Shown: one piece after another, positions 22,386-33,307 of the stretch
Layout: the number at the start of each line of letters is the position of its first letter
Numbering within the stretch: the stretch's first letter is position 1
Source: Paguma larvata
Lineage: Eukaryota; Chordata; Mammalia; Carnivora; Viverridae
Length of the DNA: 64,000 bases
Assembly: GCA_030068075.1 (NCBI GenBank)
Contig: CM057830.1
Span: forward strand, 19,934,247-19,998,246
Reading direction: 5' to 3'
Program-made: the position numbers and the translations under genes
The notes under the pieces: model-generated
What the model was told of the DNA's origin: nothing
Database searches by the model: none
Seen by the model: the letters and a program-made list of their open reading frames with translations, nothing else

Positions 22386-23060
22386 TTTCCTTACATACTC
22401 TGCCCTCCAGGAGATGCAACATCACTTTTTACTCCTTTGGTGTGGGCTGGGCATAGCATGTTCCTTCCAACAATTAAGTACAATTTGGAAAGTGGAGGAA
22501 CAGAAGAGCTATCCATTGGGGAAACCTAAACAACCCTACCTCAACCAGGTGGTCAAGGTTGACATCAACGGTGACAGGTCATGTTGATGTGAAGAAAATG
22601 ACATTTTATCTTTATAGTCTTTCTCCCCACCCAAACACGTAACTCCATTCTAATCATGAGGAACACATCACACACATGCCAATTGGCTGAAATTCTACAA
22701 AATACCTGATCATTAATCTTGAAACTGTCAAGTTAATAAAAAATCAGAAATGTCTGAGAAACTATCACAGCCAAGAAGAGCCTAAAAAGATATGATGACT
22801 ACATGTAGTGTGGTACCCTGAAACAAACAAAAAACAAAATAAAACAAAAAAGAATATGAGATAAAAATGAAGGAAATCTAAGGATTAAAGGACTTTTGTT
22901 TTTAATAATACTGTATCACCATTGGTTCATTAGTTGTAACAAATCCACTGTGCTAATGTCATGTAAGATGTAATAGAAGACCAGATGTGTGATGTATGGG
23001 AAATCTGAAAATTCTGATCACTCAAAAAATGTTTTAAAATAAAACATTTATTTTTTAAAA
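22386..23060 (+). mobile_element. Old L1 (L1M-type) 3' end
   Basis: 'CAAACACGTAACTCCATTCT', 'GAGGAACACATCACACA', 'CTGAGAAACTATCACAGCCA' and 'TTGGTTCATTAGTTGTAACA' follow the order of an old L1 3' UTR consensus. It joins the ORF2 remnant at 22385, which suggests an internally deleted copy; two separate copies are the alternative. Confidence 0.6.
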
Positions 23061-24230
23061 AGCAATGGGGTATTGTTTCCATGTGCACATAAATCCTGAC
23101 TTTATCTTTTCAGGGTAATGGTGTTCTATGGTCCCCACTTCCATATAAAGTCTCCACTCATTTTGAGTTTAATAGGAAATTAAACAGTTGAAGACCTATT
23201 TTAGGAGACTCTGTGACTAAAGAGCATTGTCAACATCTCCTTCAGGAACCTGGAGTACGTCCTGCTTAAATTTAACCCAGGCCTGCTCAGCCAAAGCTCT
23301 TCTCTAAACTCTCCATTTCGCCTCGTCTTCCTGTCCCACAACAACTCAACTACATGGGAAATTCTTAGCACAGTATTTTCCCCGTATGTGAGGGAAACTA
23401 CTGCACATATCGATTTCATCTGTGGAAGGTGAAAATAGGAAGTAAATATGAGAAAGAGGAGGGAAGAAAAAACTGAAAAGTTTTGGAAATAAACTTTGTT
23501 TTCCTCTTCTTGAGTCATTTGCTGGTTGCCTGGCAACCTGCACTGGTTAGGGGTATTCTGCCCTCTTGATGGGTCATCACAGGAGACAGTTGGGTTGTTC
23601 GTGGTTTCTCCAGAAGACCTTGAGAGTTTAGCTGTTCAGTACATGTGACAGGCTGCTTCCATAGTTTGTCTTTCACTGTCCTTCTGACCACTTCCATCTA
23701 AGTTATTCCGAGTCAGTGTCTTTGCCCTTACAGAATTTCTCTCCCTTCCCTGCACCAGCAGAACTTTGTCCTTCCTTTCCCTCAAGCCTGCAACCCCATT
23801 TCCTTCTGATGACATTGCAGTCATAAATTCAGATAGTTGTGTTGCGTCTTCCTAGCATCATCCAACTTTCTTGACATCCCGAGCCATTTTTGTATGCCTC
23901 TTTTATTTCTTTGCAAACTTTTAGAAATAAGGTTTCTGTAATTTTGCAGTGCATCCTCTTACTTAATATCACTGTCACTGTGCTGCAAAAAGTTGTAAGC
24001 ATTAGTTCTGCCCACTTTCACCCTCTTTATGAAAGGAATTCTCTGTATGTCATTTCCACATCAGTTCTTCGTGTGAAAATACTAGCATGGGTATCACATT
24101 GAAGGTCTTAGAACATAATTCCAAGAACTAGTATTTATTCTTTTATACCTTGAGAAGATCCTGATTTTACTTGGTTATTTATTTACAGGTAGGTTTTTCT
24201 ATGAACCTGAGCAAGCTGAATTAATGATTT
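23061..24230. other. Unassigned DNA
   Basis: About 1.2 kb, more GC-balanced than its surroundings, with minus-strand open frames of 60-111 codons but no domain. It could be an unrecognised LTR (23515-23830 is C-rich) or unique DNA. Confidence 0.4.
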
Positions 24231-24284
24231 GTCTTTGGAGTTCAAATTATGTTTTTTGTCTTTGGAGTTCAAATTATGTTTTTT
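24231..24284 (+). repeat. 27-bp tandem duplication
   Basis: GTCTTTGGAGTTCAAATTAT starts at 24231 and again at 24258; each unit is followed by GTTTTTT. The two units are identical. The second unit supplied the target site of the adjoining SINE. Confidence 0.9.
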
Positions 24285-24490
24285 TAAAGAATTTTTACAT
24301 GTTTATTTATTTATTTTGAGATAAAGACAGAAACAGAACATGAGCAGGTGAGGGTCAGAGAGAGAGGGAGAGAGAATCCCAAGCAGGCTCCATGCTGTCA
24401 GTGCAGAGCCCAGGGTGGGGCTCGATCTCACCAATAACAAGATCATGACCTGAACTGAAATCAAGAGCCCAACACCTCACCGATTGAGCC
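24279..24490 (-). mobile_element. CAN-SINE, antisense
   Basis: T-rich tail complement, GA-rich body, then 'GATCATGACCTGAACTGAAA' and 'CACCGATTGAGCC'. Truncated a few bases short of the usual GCACCCC end. TSD CAAATTATG at 24270-24278 and 24491-24499. Confidence 0.92.
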
Positions 24491-24499
24491 CAAATTATG

Positions 24500-24999
24500 G
24501 TGGTTAATGTGCTGATGATCCCATTTCTTCTTCCTCAAGGAGGGAAGAAAGTCTGTGTCTGTGTGTATTAGTATGTGTGTGTGCCTGCACATTTATTCTT
24601 GTTTAATGTACAATGACTGCTTCCAGTCTAGAATTTCGATTCTTTCTTGCCCGATTTTTGTTGCAGTTGTTTCTGTTTTGAATTATTTCAACATGCTTTG
24701 CCCCTCTTCAATGTCAGTTGTGTGTTCCTATTATCTCCTGATTTCCCAGATAATAATTTGTTTTTTTGCTGAGGCAGAAAATAATATGCTGAGGCATATT
24801 AACATTTATGCTCTAGTGTTTTTTTTAGGCTTTTATAAGTGAAAAACAATACAATTATCAGCAGTAAAAAGAAGTTCTCAATTTTAAGACTTCAGTATCC
24901 ATTCTGGAAAATGGCACTCGTGTGAAATTTTATGGTCAAATTAAAAAAGAAAAAATATGTTCAAAAGCAACATAAGATGGAAATACTCTGTAATCCACA
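24500..24999. other. Unassigned DNA
   Basis: Contains a (TG)-rich phrase near 24553-24590. No repeat family recognised. Confidence 0.45.
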
Positions 25000-25142
25000 T
25001 CTTCCAGTATGGTAGCCATTATGCACCCATAGCTACCAGTGGCTAATGCAACTGGGGAATCGAAGTTTTATTTAGCTTTAATGAACTTAAATTTGAGTGG
25101 ATGTAGCCACATATGGCTACCAGATTGAACATCACAGCTCTA
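25000..25142 (-). mobile_element. hAT-type MITE fragment
   Basis: 'GTAGCCACATATGGCTACCA' with 'GATTGAACATCACAGC' matches the terminal region of an old hAT-Charlie-derived MITE family, recalled as 'AGCCACATGTGGCTAGTGGC'. Much of the interior is missing. I do not commit to a MER number. Confidence 0.6.
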
Positions 25143-25364
25143 AGGCTAGCAGGTACTCTTCTGTAACTTTACTGGGTGCTTTATTACTATTGCGTGATTT
25201 AGTTCCTGCATCCAGAAAATAAATAGAAAATTTTAAGAAAAAACTATGGGAATTAATGGTTATTGTTATTATATGGTTGACTGCATTCCAAAGATAGGAT
25301 ATATTCCTTCAAAATAATTTAATTGTGGTGTTGTCTGTCATAAATGATAATGGTGCTTACTAGT

Positions 25365-25856
25365 TGTATTAGTTTACTGTCATGCTATAACAAATACCAA
25401 AAACTTAGTGGCATGAAACACCAGAGATTTATTCTTCTCTTGTTTTGGAAATCAAAAGTCTGAAATCAGTTTTACTAGGTTAAAATGAAGATGTTGGCAG
25501 GCCTATACTGGTCATCTGGAAACTTTAGGGGAAAATCCATTTCCTTGTCTCTTCCAGCTACCAGAAGCCATCACATTTATTGACTCCTGGCTCTTTTCTC
25601 CATCTTCAAAACCAGGAGTGTAGCATCTTCTCTCCTCTATGACCTCTGCTTCCATCCTTATATCTTCTCTCTCTCACTCCGTTCCTACTGCCTCCCTCTT
25701 ATGACGATGCTGATGGTTAGATTGAGCCCTGGAATAATCTCCCCCTGTCAATTCCTTAATTACATTTTCAAAGTCGTTTTTGCCATTTAACGTACCATGT
25801 TCACAGAATACTGAGTATCAGGATATCTTTGGGGGACCATTATTCTATCTTCTACA
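25365..25856 (-). mobile_element. MLT1-like (ERVL-MaLR) LTR with 5-bp TSD
   Basis: On the plus strand it starts TGTATTAGTTTACTGTCATG and ends TCTACA. The pentamer CTAGT flanks it exactly (25360-25364 and 25857-25861), the TSD length expected of this group. The AATAAA signal in minus sense lies at 25428-25433. Length 492 bp. No internal mal sequence, so a solo LTR. Confidence 0.85.
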
Positions 25857-25861
25857 CTAGT

Positions 25862-26696
25862 ATAGGAAATAATTTGCCTAGGAATTGATTGACCATGGAT
25901 TTTGAGGTTGAATTTTGCAAAGTGGTTGTTTCTGGATTTGCCCATGACTAAAATTTATGCTCTAGTGGGGATGACCGAAATAGATATTCTGGCCTTTTAT
26001 TTCACCCCATCTAGAAATGCTCCCTAGGTCTCTACATTGATATTTAGGACTTCCCTCACAGTATGTAAATCCAGGTCCTGAGGGTAATGTCTGGGCATAC
26101 ATGTGACTGATAAGAAAACTCCATGTCTCTGCTAATGTACAAATCATATTTCCAGAAATAAACTATGAATGTTTTGGTATTTTACAATAGAAAGGGTAGG
26201 CTGGCAGATACTTCTCATGATTTCTACTTCAAGTGTGCTTAAAGATTACTGAGAGTCTTCTGCCCTGTACTCGTCAGTATCTGAATGGTATTTTAACTTT
26301 CATGTGAAATGTGAACTAGTATTTATAATGTCAGTGGAGAAGGGAGAAGCAGAGGGAGAAAGGGATGGATGGTCACACTGAATTTTATTAAGCTCCATGT
26401 GTTTAACGCTATTTAGAGATTTTTGAGGTGGGTGAGTGCCCTTAAACTTTAAATAAGTTACATCAGATTGTGACATACTAAAAAGTGTGAGAGAGGCAGC
26501 TTCCCACAGATGAACCACTTGGCCGTAAACGTAGTTCAGATATATGTAGGATAGGGAAGGACGTAGATAGCACGTCTTTATTTTTCATTTCTAAGCTTCA
26601 CTATCTCTTCCTCCACTGATCATGTCCTGAGACTGTTTGATGCCAAGTGTATTTACCCTATGGTAATGTATTTTGATGTAAATTATAACTGACTGT
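25862..26696. other. Unassigned DNA
   Basis: No family recognised. Short minus-strand frames have no known domain. Confidence 0.45.
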
Positions 26697-26706
26697 TTAC
26701 CTGTAC

Positions 26707-26916
26707 ATTTTTTTTAGAGAGAGAGAGAGGGAGGGAGAGAGAGAGTGGTGGATGGGGAGAGGGGTAAAAGGAGAGAGAGGGAGAGAGAGAGAATCTCAAG
26801 TAGGCTCCACACTCAGCAAAGAGCCCACACAGGGCTAGATCCCACGACCCTGGGATCATGACCTGAGCCAAAATCAAGAGTGGGTTGCTCAACTGACTGA
26901 GCCACCCAGTTGCCCC
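26707..26916 (-). mobile_element. CAN-SINE, antisense, with TSD
   Basis: TSD TTACCTGTAC at 26697-26706 and 26917-26926. The GA-rich body at 26717-26790 is expanded. Ends 'CTGAGCCACCCAGTTGCCCC'. Confidence 0.95.
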
Positions 26917-26926
26917 TTACCTGTAC

Positions 26927-27414
26927 TTCTTAAGTAAACCTAAACCTAAACACCTCCTAAAATAGTTTCTTGCCTTTCTGTTACATAACAGTAAATGTAA
27001 TTTTTACTGCCTGGTTCCTTAATGTCAGAAACATGGAAGGTTCGAGGCCATTTTTTCCCTTCATCAGTACTTAACATACATCATTAGATAACCTTAATGC
27101 TATCTTCTATATGTCACTACACCACATCTACTTCTTTCCATTCCCAATGTCATTTCCCTAGTAAAGTTAACCTTTCCTGAAATTATTACAACAGCCTCTA
27201 ACTAGTCTCCTCTTGCTTCCCTCACATGTTCTTCCAACAGTTGAAAATTGATCCTAATCTTAGCCCCACCATTACTCCCCAAAAAAGTTGTCATTCTCCT
27301 TTCCTTTTACAGACAAAAAATATATTAAAAGGTTTACAAGGCCTTGTTTACACTTATTTGTCCACCCAGCCTCTTATTTTTTCCCATTGTGATAGCTGAA
27401 AATATAATGCAATG
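26927..27414. other. Unassigned DNA, possibly diverged L2
   Basis: 27170-27400 has 'CAACAGCCTCTAACTAGTCT' and 'CTTTTACAGACAAAAAATAT', which loosely resemble an L2 3' region. Not enough to call. Confidence 0.35.
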
Positions 27415-27662
27415 AGTCAAGAGTTCGGGGCTCTGGAATTAGAATTCTGGTTCATCTCAGTACAAGTCTGTGTGATTTGACAAGTTGCTTCCTTTGTGCG
27501 ATTCAGATATATCATCTGTTAAAATCATCCGTTAAATTAGGATGATAATAATATCTTCTCAATTGACTCATGAGAATGCATAAAAGGGGCCTCGTTATGG
27601 TGTCTCATGTACTTGTAAATGCTCAATTAATTATGTGTTATAATTATTAATATTATTATTTA
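27415..27662 (+). repeat. MIR SINE
   Basis: Nearly full-length: 'GAGTTCGGGGCTCTGGAATT', 'GTGTGATTTGACAAGTTGCT', 'GATATATCATCTGTTAAAAT' and 'TAAATGCTCAATTAATTATG' are in the MIR order, with the AT-rich 3' end. Confidence 0.8.
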
Positions 27663-27675
27663 TAGTTAACCAGGT

Positions 27676-28100
27676 GTTTTAGTTTGTGTTCCTCCAGAAT
27701 TTGAGCTTGGAATAAGAATTCAAGTGTAAACACTTTATTTGGGAGGTGATCCTGCCCAGTAACCAAGTGGTGAGTAGAGAACCCACATGGAGGAGAGAAG
27801 GAAGCCACTAAAAAGTATGCTTATAAGCAGGTCACCATTATAGGGAACTGAGGCTCAATCTCAGTTTGAACCCTGTAAGATGTTGTTGAACACACCTCAT
27901 GGTTACTCCACCCAAGGAATGAGGAATTCAGGTCTTAACCTCCAACTCACATCTACCATTTTTTCAGGGCTGCTTTCACAGACATCAACAACCCAGCTCT
28001 TCACACAGGTCAAGCATGCTCCTCTGGTCCAAGAAATCTCTCAGGTATAGAGTTATAGGCACTTGAAGTGGGAAACTATATGACTAACACATGAACTAGC
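27676..28100 (-). mobile_element. Possible LTR, antisense
   Basis: In minus sense, 27733-27745 reads AATAAAGTGTTTAC, a plausible LTR polyadenylation signal, followed by 'CTTGAATTCTTATTCC'. The layout 'TTATTTGGGAGGTGATCCTG' recurs in mammalian LTR consensus sequences. No TSD found. Confidence 0.45.
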
Positions 28101-28124
28101 AGTCAGGGCTCAGGTTGTAGATGA

Positions 28125-28245
28125 CATCTGCTATAACAGGTAAGATACTTGAGGCTCAGCATGGTGAAACAACTGGTCCAAGGTCATTGCTAAAAAGTGT
28201 TTGAGTCAGGATTTGAACCCAGGGACATCAGACTTGAAAGCACTT
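28125..28245 (-). repeat. MIR SINE remnant, antisense
   Basis: 'CTTGAGGCTCAGCATGGTGA', 'GGTCCAAGGTCATTGC', and 'GAGTCAGGATTTGAACCCAG' are the complementary core MIR phrases. Good match for an old element. Confidence 0.8.
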
Positions 28246-28296
28246 GGAGTTTTCACCAAATTATGGTGATGATCAGGTTAAAAGTAGAGACTATGT

Positions 28297-28414
28297 GGGG
28301 CACCTGGGTGGCTCAGTCAGTTAAGCATCTAACTCTTGATTTTGGCTCAGGTCATGATCTCACAGTCGTGAGACTGAACCTCTCTTCAGGTTCTGTGCTC
28401 AGCCTGTTTGGGAT

Positions 28415-28450
<36 letters not shown>

Positions 28451-28526
28451 CACCCTCCCCTCTTCATGCACTCTTTCTCTCTCTCTCTCTCAAAATAAAT
28501 AAATAAACTTAACAAAACAAAAAGCA
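28297..28526 (+). mobile_element. CAN-SINE, first of a tandem pair
   Basis: Head GGGGCACCTGGGTGGCTCAG, A box at about 28307-28318, body with (TCTG)n(TC)n, tail 'CAAAATAAATAAATAAAC'. Immediately followed by a second SINE. The pair is flanked by TAGAGACTATGTG (28284-28296) and TAGAGACTACAT (28736-28747), so the first copy's TSD now encloses both. Confidence 0.93.
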
Positions 28527-28734
28527 GGGGCACCTGGATGGCTCAGTGGGTTAAGTGTCTGACTTTGGCTCAAATCACAATCTCACAGTTGGTGAATTTG
28601 AGCCCCATATTGAGCTTTCTGCTGTCACCACAGAACCTGCTTTAGATCTTCTGTATCCCTCTCTCTCTCTCTTTCGCTACCCTGCTCGCATGTACATGCT
28701 CTGTCAAAAATAAATAAACATTAAAAAAAAAGAA
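28527..28734 (+). mobile_element. CAN-SINE, second of a tandem pair
   Basis: Head GGGGCACCTGGATGGCTCAG, B-box area 'GAATTTGAGCCCC', CT-rich body, tail 'AAAAATAAATAAACATTAAA'. Starts right after the A-rich tail of the preceding SINE; it most likely inserted into that tail. Confidence 0.93.
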
Positions 28735-28749
28735 TTAGAGACTACATGA

Positions 28750-29160
28750 CTAAATATGAATAAACCAGTGAAAGAGGTTGGAAAGAAATAAAGACAAGTG
28801 AGCCTGGGTGGTCATTGTAACTCAGTAGTCTCCCACTGTTAGAAGCAGCGATTCAAGAAAATAACCTAATCTGTCATTTTACCATTTAGTAAATTTTTAC
28901 AGGTGGAAAGTGTTACATTAGAGTATAGTGTGTTTTTGTATACATTATATATCATAAAATATATTTTATATTAAGATCATAATTTGAATTAGGCAGTATG
29001 ACTTTAGAATTTACTTAGACAAAACTGATTTTAGACTCCAAGTATTTAAGATTTCACATTAAGAGTCAGACCTGATTCTGAATTTTGATTGTGCCTCTAA
29101 TTAAATTCATATCCTAAGGGAAAATTATTTGGTCTATCAATTCTTTAATTTAATTTTATA
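28750..29160. other. Unassigned DNA
   Basis: Nothing recognised. Confidence 0.45.
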
Positions 29161-29640
29161 TAAATGAATCTTACCTCATGTGGTCGGTGTAATAACTAAT
29201 GTGAGGATTCTTTGAAAGTGATTAGTATACGGAACATGAAAAATAGGCTTAAGAAAATTACACAATATATATCTGCAAATGGTGGATGTAAAAGAGAGAA
29301 AATATGGCAGATATGAAGAGCAAGACACTGCAGAGCAAACATGCGACATTCTCAAAATTCTGAAGAAAAGAAACATAAATAAATTATAATACAGTGGAGG
29401 ACAGATATCCTGAAATAAAGGGAGACTTGAATTCGTAGTTTAAAACACTCAGCCTGTTTCACGTTCCAGGAATAATGAACAGAGATCAAGACATAAAGAT
29501 ATTCTGTAAAGATGTTTAAAATTGAAGGATAAAGAGAAATTCTGAAAGCATGCTTACCAAAAAGCAAGAGGAAATATATCAAGTTTACCCTTGAATTCTG
29601 ACTGTCTCATTAAAGACAGGTGGGACTATATTAGTTTAAA
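29161..29640 (+). mobile_element. Probable old L1 (5' part)
   Basis: 'CTCAGCCTGTTTCACGTTCC', 'AAAATTGAAGGATAAAGAGA' and 'AAGCAAGAGGAAATAT' resemble the upstream/ORF1 part of old L1M elements. No domain is readable; the minus-strand frames here are not genes. Confidence 0.45.
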
Positions 29641-29922
29641 TAAGATTTGCCTGTAAATTCTAAGAAACTTTAACTACTTATAAACAATAAAAAAATGCAT
29701 AAAATGTTAGAAAGTCCATAGATCAGTTGGCTTATTCATTGATTCACTAATCTCATTGAAGACCCAAATAATTTCAAATATTCTTCTTTGCTGTTCTCAT
29801 TGTTGGCTTAATTACTTATTTGAATGCAAAATGGCTGCATATAGATGAGTATACAGGTGTGATATTCAGAGGAATATAAAAGACTTTGTACTACTGGCAT
29901 TCTATCTTAGGAGTGAAGAATC
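29641..29922. other. Unassigned DNA
   Basis: Nothing recognised. Confidence 0.45.
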
Positions 29923-29936
29923 TTTCCCAGGAGTCT

Positions 29937-30116
29937 TGTTTTTAATAAAGTTTATTTATTTATTTTGAGAGAGGGGGAGGGAGAGAATGAATCCCAAGCA
30001 GGCTCTGTGCTGATAGCACAGAGCCTGATGTGGGGCTTGAACTCACATACCATGAGATCATGACCTGAGCCAAAATCAAGTTGGATACTTAACCAACTGA
30101 GCCACCCAGGCACCCC
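29937..30116 (-). mobile_element. CAN-SINE, antisense
   Basis: 'AAGTTTATTTATTTATTTTG' tail complement, 'CTGATAGCACAGAGCCTGAT', ending 'TGAGCCACCCAGGCACCCC'. Imperfect TSD: TTCCCAGGAGTCTT (29923-29936) and TTCCAGGATTCTT (30117-30129). Confidence 0.93.
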
Positions 30117-30129
30117 TTCCAGGATTCTT

Positions 30130-30818
30130 CAATAAATTCCATTTATGAATTATTAGTTACAATTGATTTATGTGCTGAATTCAGAGTCAGTACCTGGTAA
30201 TGAGAATAAGATCATCATAGAATGATGGGGAGCTCAGGATAGACTCAAAATCCCGCAAATCATTTATGGGGGACAGAAGAAGAAAGGTTGAGATAACTGA
30301 TCAAAATCAAGTTTGAGAAGAAAAGAGAGTAATGGATAGTAGGAAGATAGCTGACAGTGTGCACTGCACAGACAGTAGAGTAAGAGGAGCAAATTGTAAG
30401 TAAATTAGAAGGGGAAATGCTGTGACTCCAAAACTCTATACCTATGCAGATTTCCATTCATATGTAACAGTTTTTAAAAAGATTTCAACTATGCATGGAT
30501 TCAGAAGATTTAACGACCAAAGGCAATTCTCAAAAATAATGTGAATTAATAACTCAGCCAACTGAATTACTGAAACATACAAGTACTGATGATGAGTCTT
30601 GACTTCAGTGGAAATATAATGAAATGTCAATTGCTGTTTAGCTCATTGTAAAAACAATTTAATATTAAAATTAAACAAAAGGTACAAAGTAAAAACATTT
30701 TACTCTATAATAACCCGAAACAAACAAAAAAAAAATACTAATTCCAGGATGCATTATAATTGACGGAAGAAGATCAAGTATAAGAACACTGAGTATTATA
30801 TCTTTCGTTGAAATTTTT
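30130..30818 (+). mobile_element. Possible old L1 or unassigned
   Basis: A-rich sequence with phrases such as 'GGCAATTCTCAAAAATAATG' reminiscent of L1M 5' regions, but not conclusive. Minus-strand frames (30260-30630) lack any domain. Confidence 0.35.
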
Positions 30819-30835
30819 CAGTGAATATATATTTT

Positions 30836-31044
30836 TTCATTTTTTTGTTTATTTTTGAGAAAGAGAGAGGGAACACACAAGCAGGGGAGGGACAGAGAGA
30901 AAGAGGGAGACACAGAAACAGAGGCAGCCTCCAGGCTCTGAGCTGTCAGCACAGAGCTCAACGCAGGGCTTCAACTCAGGAACTGTGAGATCATGACCTT
31001 AGCGGAAGTTGGATGCTTAACCAATTGAGCCACCTAGGTGCCCC
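30836..31044 (-). mobile_element. CAN-SINE, first of an antisense pair
   Basis: 'TTTTTTGTTTATTTTTGAGA' to 'CCAATTGAGCCACCTAGGTG' + CCCC. The next SINE starts directly after it. CAGTGAATATATATTTT (30819-30835) and CAGTAAATACATTTT (31256-31270) flank the two together. Confidence 0.92.
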
Positions 31045-31253
31045 TGTTTTTTTAACATTTATTTATTTATTTTGAGAGAGACAGCCAGTGTGAGTGGGGG
31101 AGGGGCAGAGAGGAGAGAAAGAGAGTCCCAAGCAGACTCCATGCTACTAGCTTCAAGCCTGATGCAGGGCTCAAACCCACTAAGCCATGAGATAATGTCC
31201 TGAGCCGAAATAAAGAGTCAGATGTGTAACTGACTGAGCCACCTGGGTGCCCC
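31045..31253 (-). mobile_element. CAN-SINE, second of an antisense pair
   Basis: 'TTTTTTTAACATTTATTTAT' tail complement, body 'GAGGGGCAGAGAGG', end 'ACTGACTGAGCCACCTGGGT' + GCCCC. Its own TSD cannot be separated from its partner's. Confidence 0.92.
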
Positions 31254-31270
31254 AGCAGTAAATACATTTT

Positions 31271-33300
31271 AGGTTTTGAAATTAGAAGATAAGTATAAAA
31301 TAAACAAAACTAAACTGCATAACTTACAAATTATTTGAGGACAATAATAAAGCAATATAGATAATTAAGCTAAAAAACAAATAAACATATCAAAAGGAAA
31401 AAATAACAGAAAAAACAGAGAAATTGGAGCACATAAAAGAAATTCCGTTCCCTAATATATTAACAGAAGAACATATCAAGCTGGCATTTCAGGAGCATAG
31501 GTATTCTGTCAATATAATCAACTGCATTAGTAGGTTAAAGGAAGTACTGAAAAGGATCATGAGGAAATTCATAATCCAATCATGGTGGTAAGAAGACAGG
31601 AAAAGAACAGACAGGGAAGAGAAGGGCAGATTCTTGATAATTGCATCATAAAAGAAAGATATTTACTAATCATGATGGGGAATATATTTTTCAAACTAAG
31701 AACTAAAAATTATACCAATGGACAAAACATAAGTATCCCTTAAATTATAAGATGCTCCAAAAGTCTGTTACTTAAAGCTGTTAAGAATTTGAGCCATTTT
31801 AATAAAGTGAACTCCAAAACTAAGAAAATGTGATCAAAGAAGTGTACCAAGAGGATTTAATGAAAAATTATTTCTAGAGAATTTGATAAAATGGTATATT
31901 GAAAATACAATTAGATATAAGAAAATGACATAACGAATATATATAATTAGATAAATCTAAGTATCTAATTTATAAATAGATTAGACAAAATAAAGAACTT
32001 CTATTAAAAAACCCATTTAAGGCCACATTACCCTGATTACAAAGTCAAAGAAAGATGCCGCATGAAAATAAAATTACGGACTGAGATCACTTACGAATAT
32101 CAATGCAAAAATCATCACTAGAGGGGCGCCTGGGTGGCTCAGTCTGTTAAGCATTGAGTTTGGCTCAGGTTATGATCTCGAGGCCCTTGAGTTCGAGCCT
32201 CACATCGAGCTCTGGGTTGACAGCTCAGAACCTAAGGCCTGCTTTAGATTCTGTGTCTCTCTGCCCCTCCCCAACTCGCTCACTCGCTCTCTCTTTCTAT
32301 CAAAAATAAATAAACATAAAAAATATTAAAAAAAGGAAATGTTTGTATCTTAACCAAAAAAAAGAAAAAAAAGGAAGACAATTAGGCTACAACTTGGGTG
32401 AATCTTGTATGCATTAGTTTAGTTGAAATAAGCCAGTCACAGCAGGGCAAATATTGTATGACTGCACTTAAAGTAGGTATCTAGAGGTTGAATAATTGAA
32501 AGATTAAAACTATTCCTAAATTACTGTGTAGACTTAATGCAATAGCAATGCAAACCTATTTATTTTGCTTTAATTATTGATAATAATATTCTAAAGTTTT
32601 TATGAAAACAAAACATATCTTGGTTTTTGAGAAAGAATAAACTGTGGTGAAATTTTAATTATCAATTATTATAATTGCTTGTAGAGCTACTCCGTTTAAA
32701 AGAGTGTGGCACTAATTCCATGACCAAGTTAAAAAAACCCAGAGAGATATCAGGCATATATATAAAAATTCCCCATATTTGGATTTTAAGAATAAGTTAT
32801 AACCAGCCAAAAAAGAAAATATTATTGAATATATATTTTGTGATAAATGGTTGCTCTTTTAAAAAATGCACGTAGACCATCATATACTTCACAAAACCTT
32901 TCAGCATGAGTGAGAAAATTATGAGCATGCTGGGAGATGCATGGGAAAAGAAGTTGGATTCTCCATTAAAAGAAAACTAAAGAGTATACAAATAACAGCA
33001 TCGTAGAAGTGCAAGTTTCAGTAGTTATCAAAAAAACTGCCTAAAGATTCTTACTTCCCCATGAAATTGGCAGTCATGTTGCTGACATGTGTACAGGGTA
33101 TGTGTGTATGTACTTGAGAAGAATCCTGGAACTGATTATGCAGGAAAAAATAGTTTTTTTGGAAGTGTAAACCCTTACAAAACCTGTCTGGAATTCATTT
33201 TAGCAATATGATAACAAATCTTAAAATAGATTCAGTGAAAAAAAATTCAAAGCCATTATGCTTAGGAAATCTTCAGTGATGTATACAGAGTTTAGCATAT
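31271..33300 (+). mobile_element. Old L1 ORF2 to 3' region, interrupted by a SINE
   Basis: 'CCCTAATATATTAACAGAAG', 'GGCCACATTACCCTGATTAC', 'CTTACGAATATCAATGCAAA' (ORF2 RT region) before 32123, then 'AGACTTAATGCAATAGCAAT' and 'TTCTAAAGTTTTTATGAAAA' after the SINE. All are L1 ORF2 phrases in the correct order. Heavily decayed. 32400-32480 resembles the terminal 'AATAAGCCAGTCAC' part and may come from a rearranged segment. Confidence 0.7.
32123..32334 (+). mobile_element. CAN-SINE inside old L1
   Basis: Head GGGGCGCCTGGGTGGCTCAG, A box 32135-32146, B-box area GTTCGAGCCT (32191-32200), CT-rich body and tail 'CAAAAATAAATAAACATAAA'. TSD not clear. Confidence 0.94.
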
Positions 33301-33307
33301 AAGCATG

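Noticed and set aside
23201..23830. Overlapping minus-strand open frames as exons
   Set aside because: No recognisable domain or clear splice-site pattern; composition is compatible with an unrecognised repeat.
24231..24284. CRISPR-like direct repeats
   Set aside because: Only two adjacent units with no spacer, in a mammalian genome.
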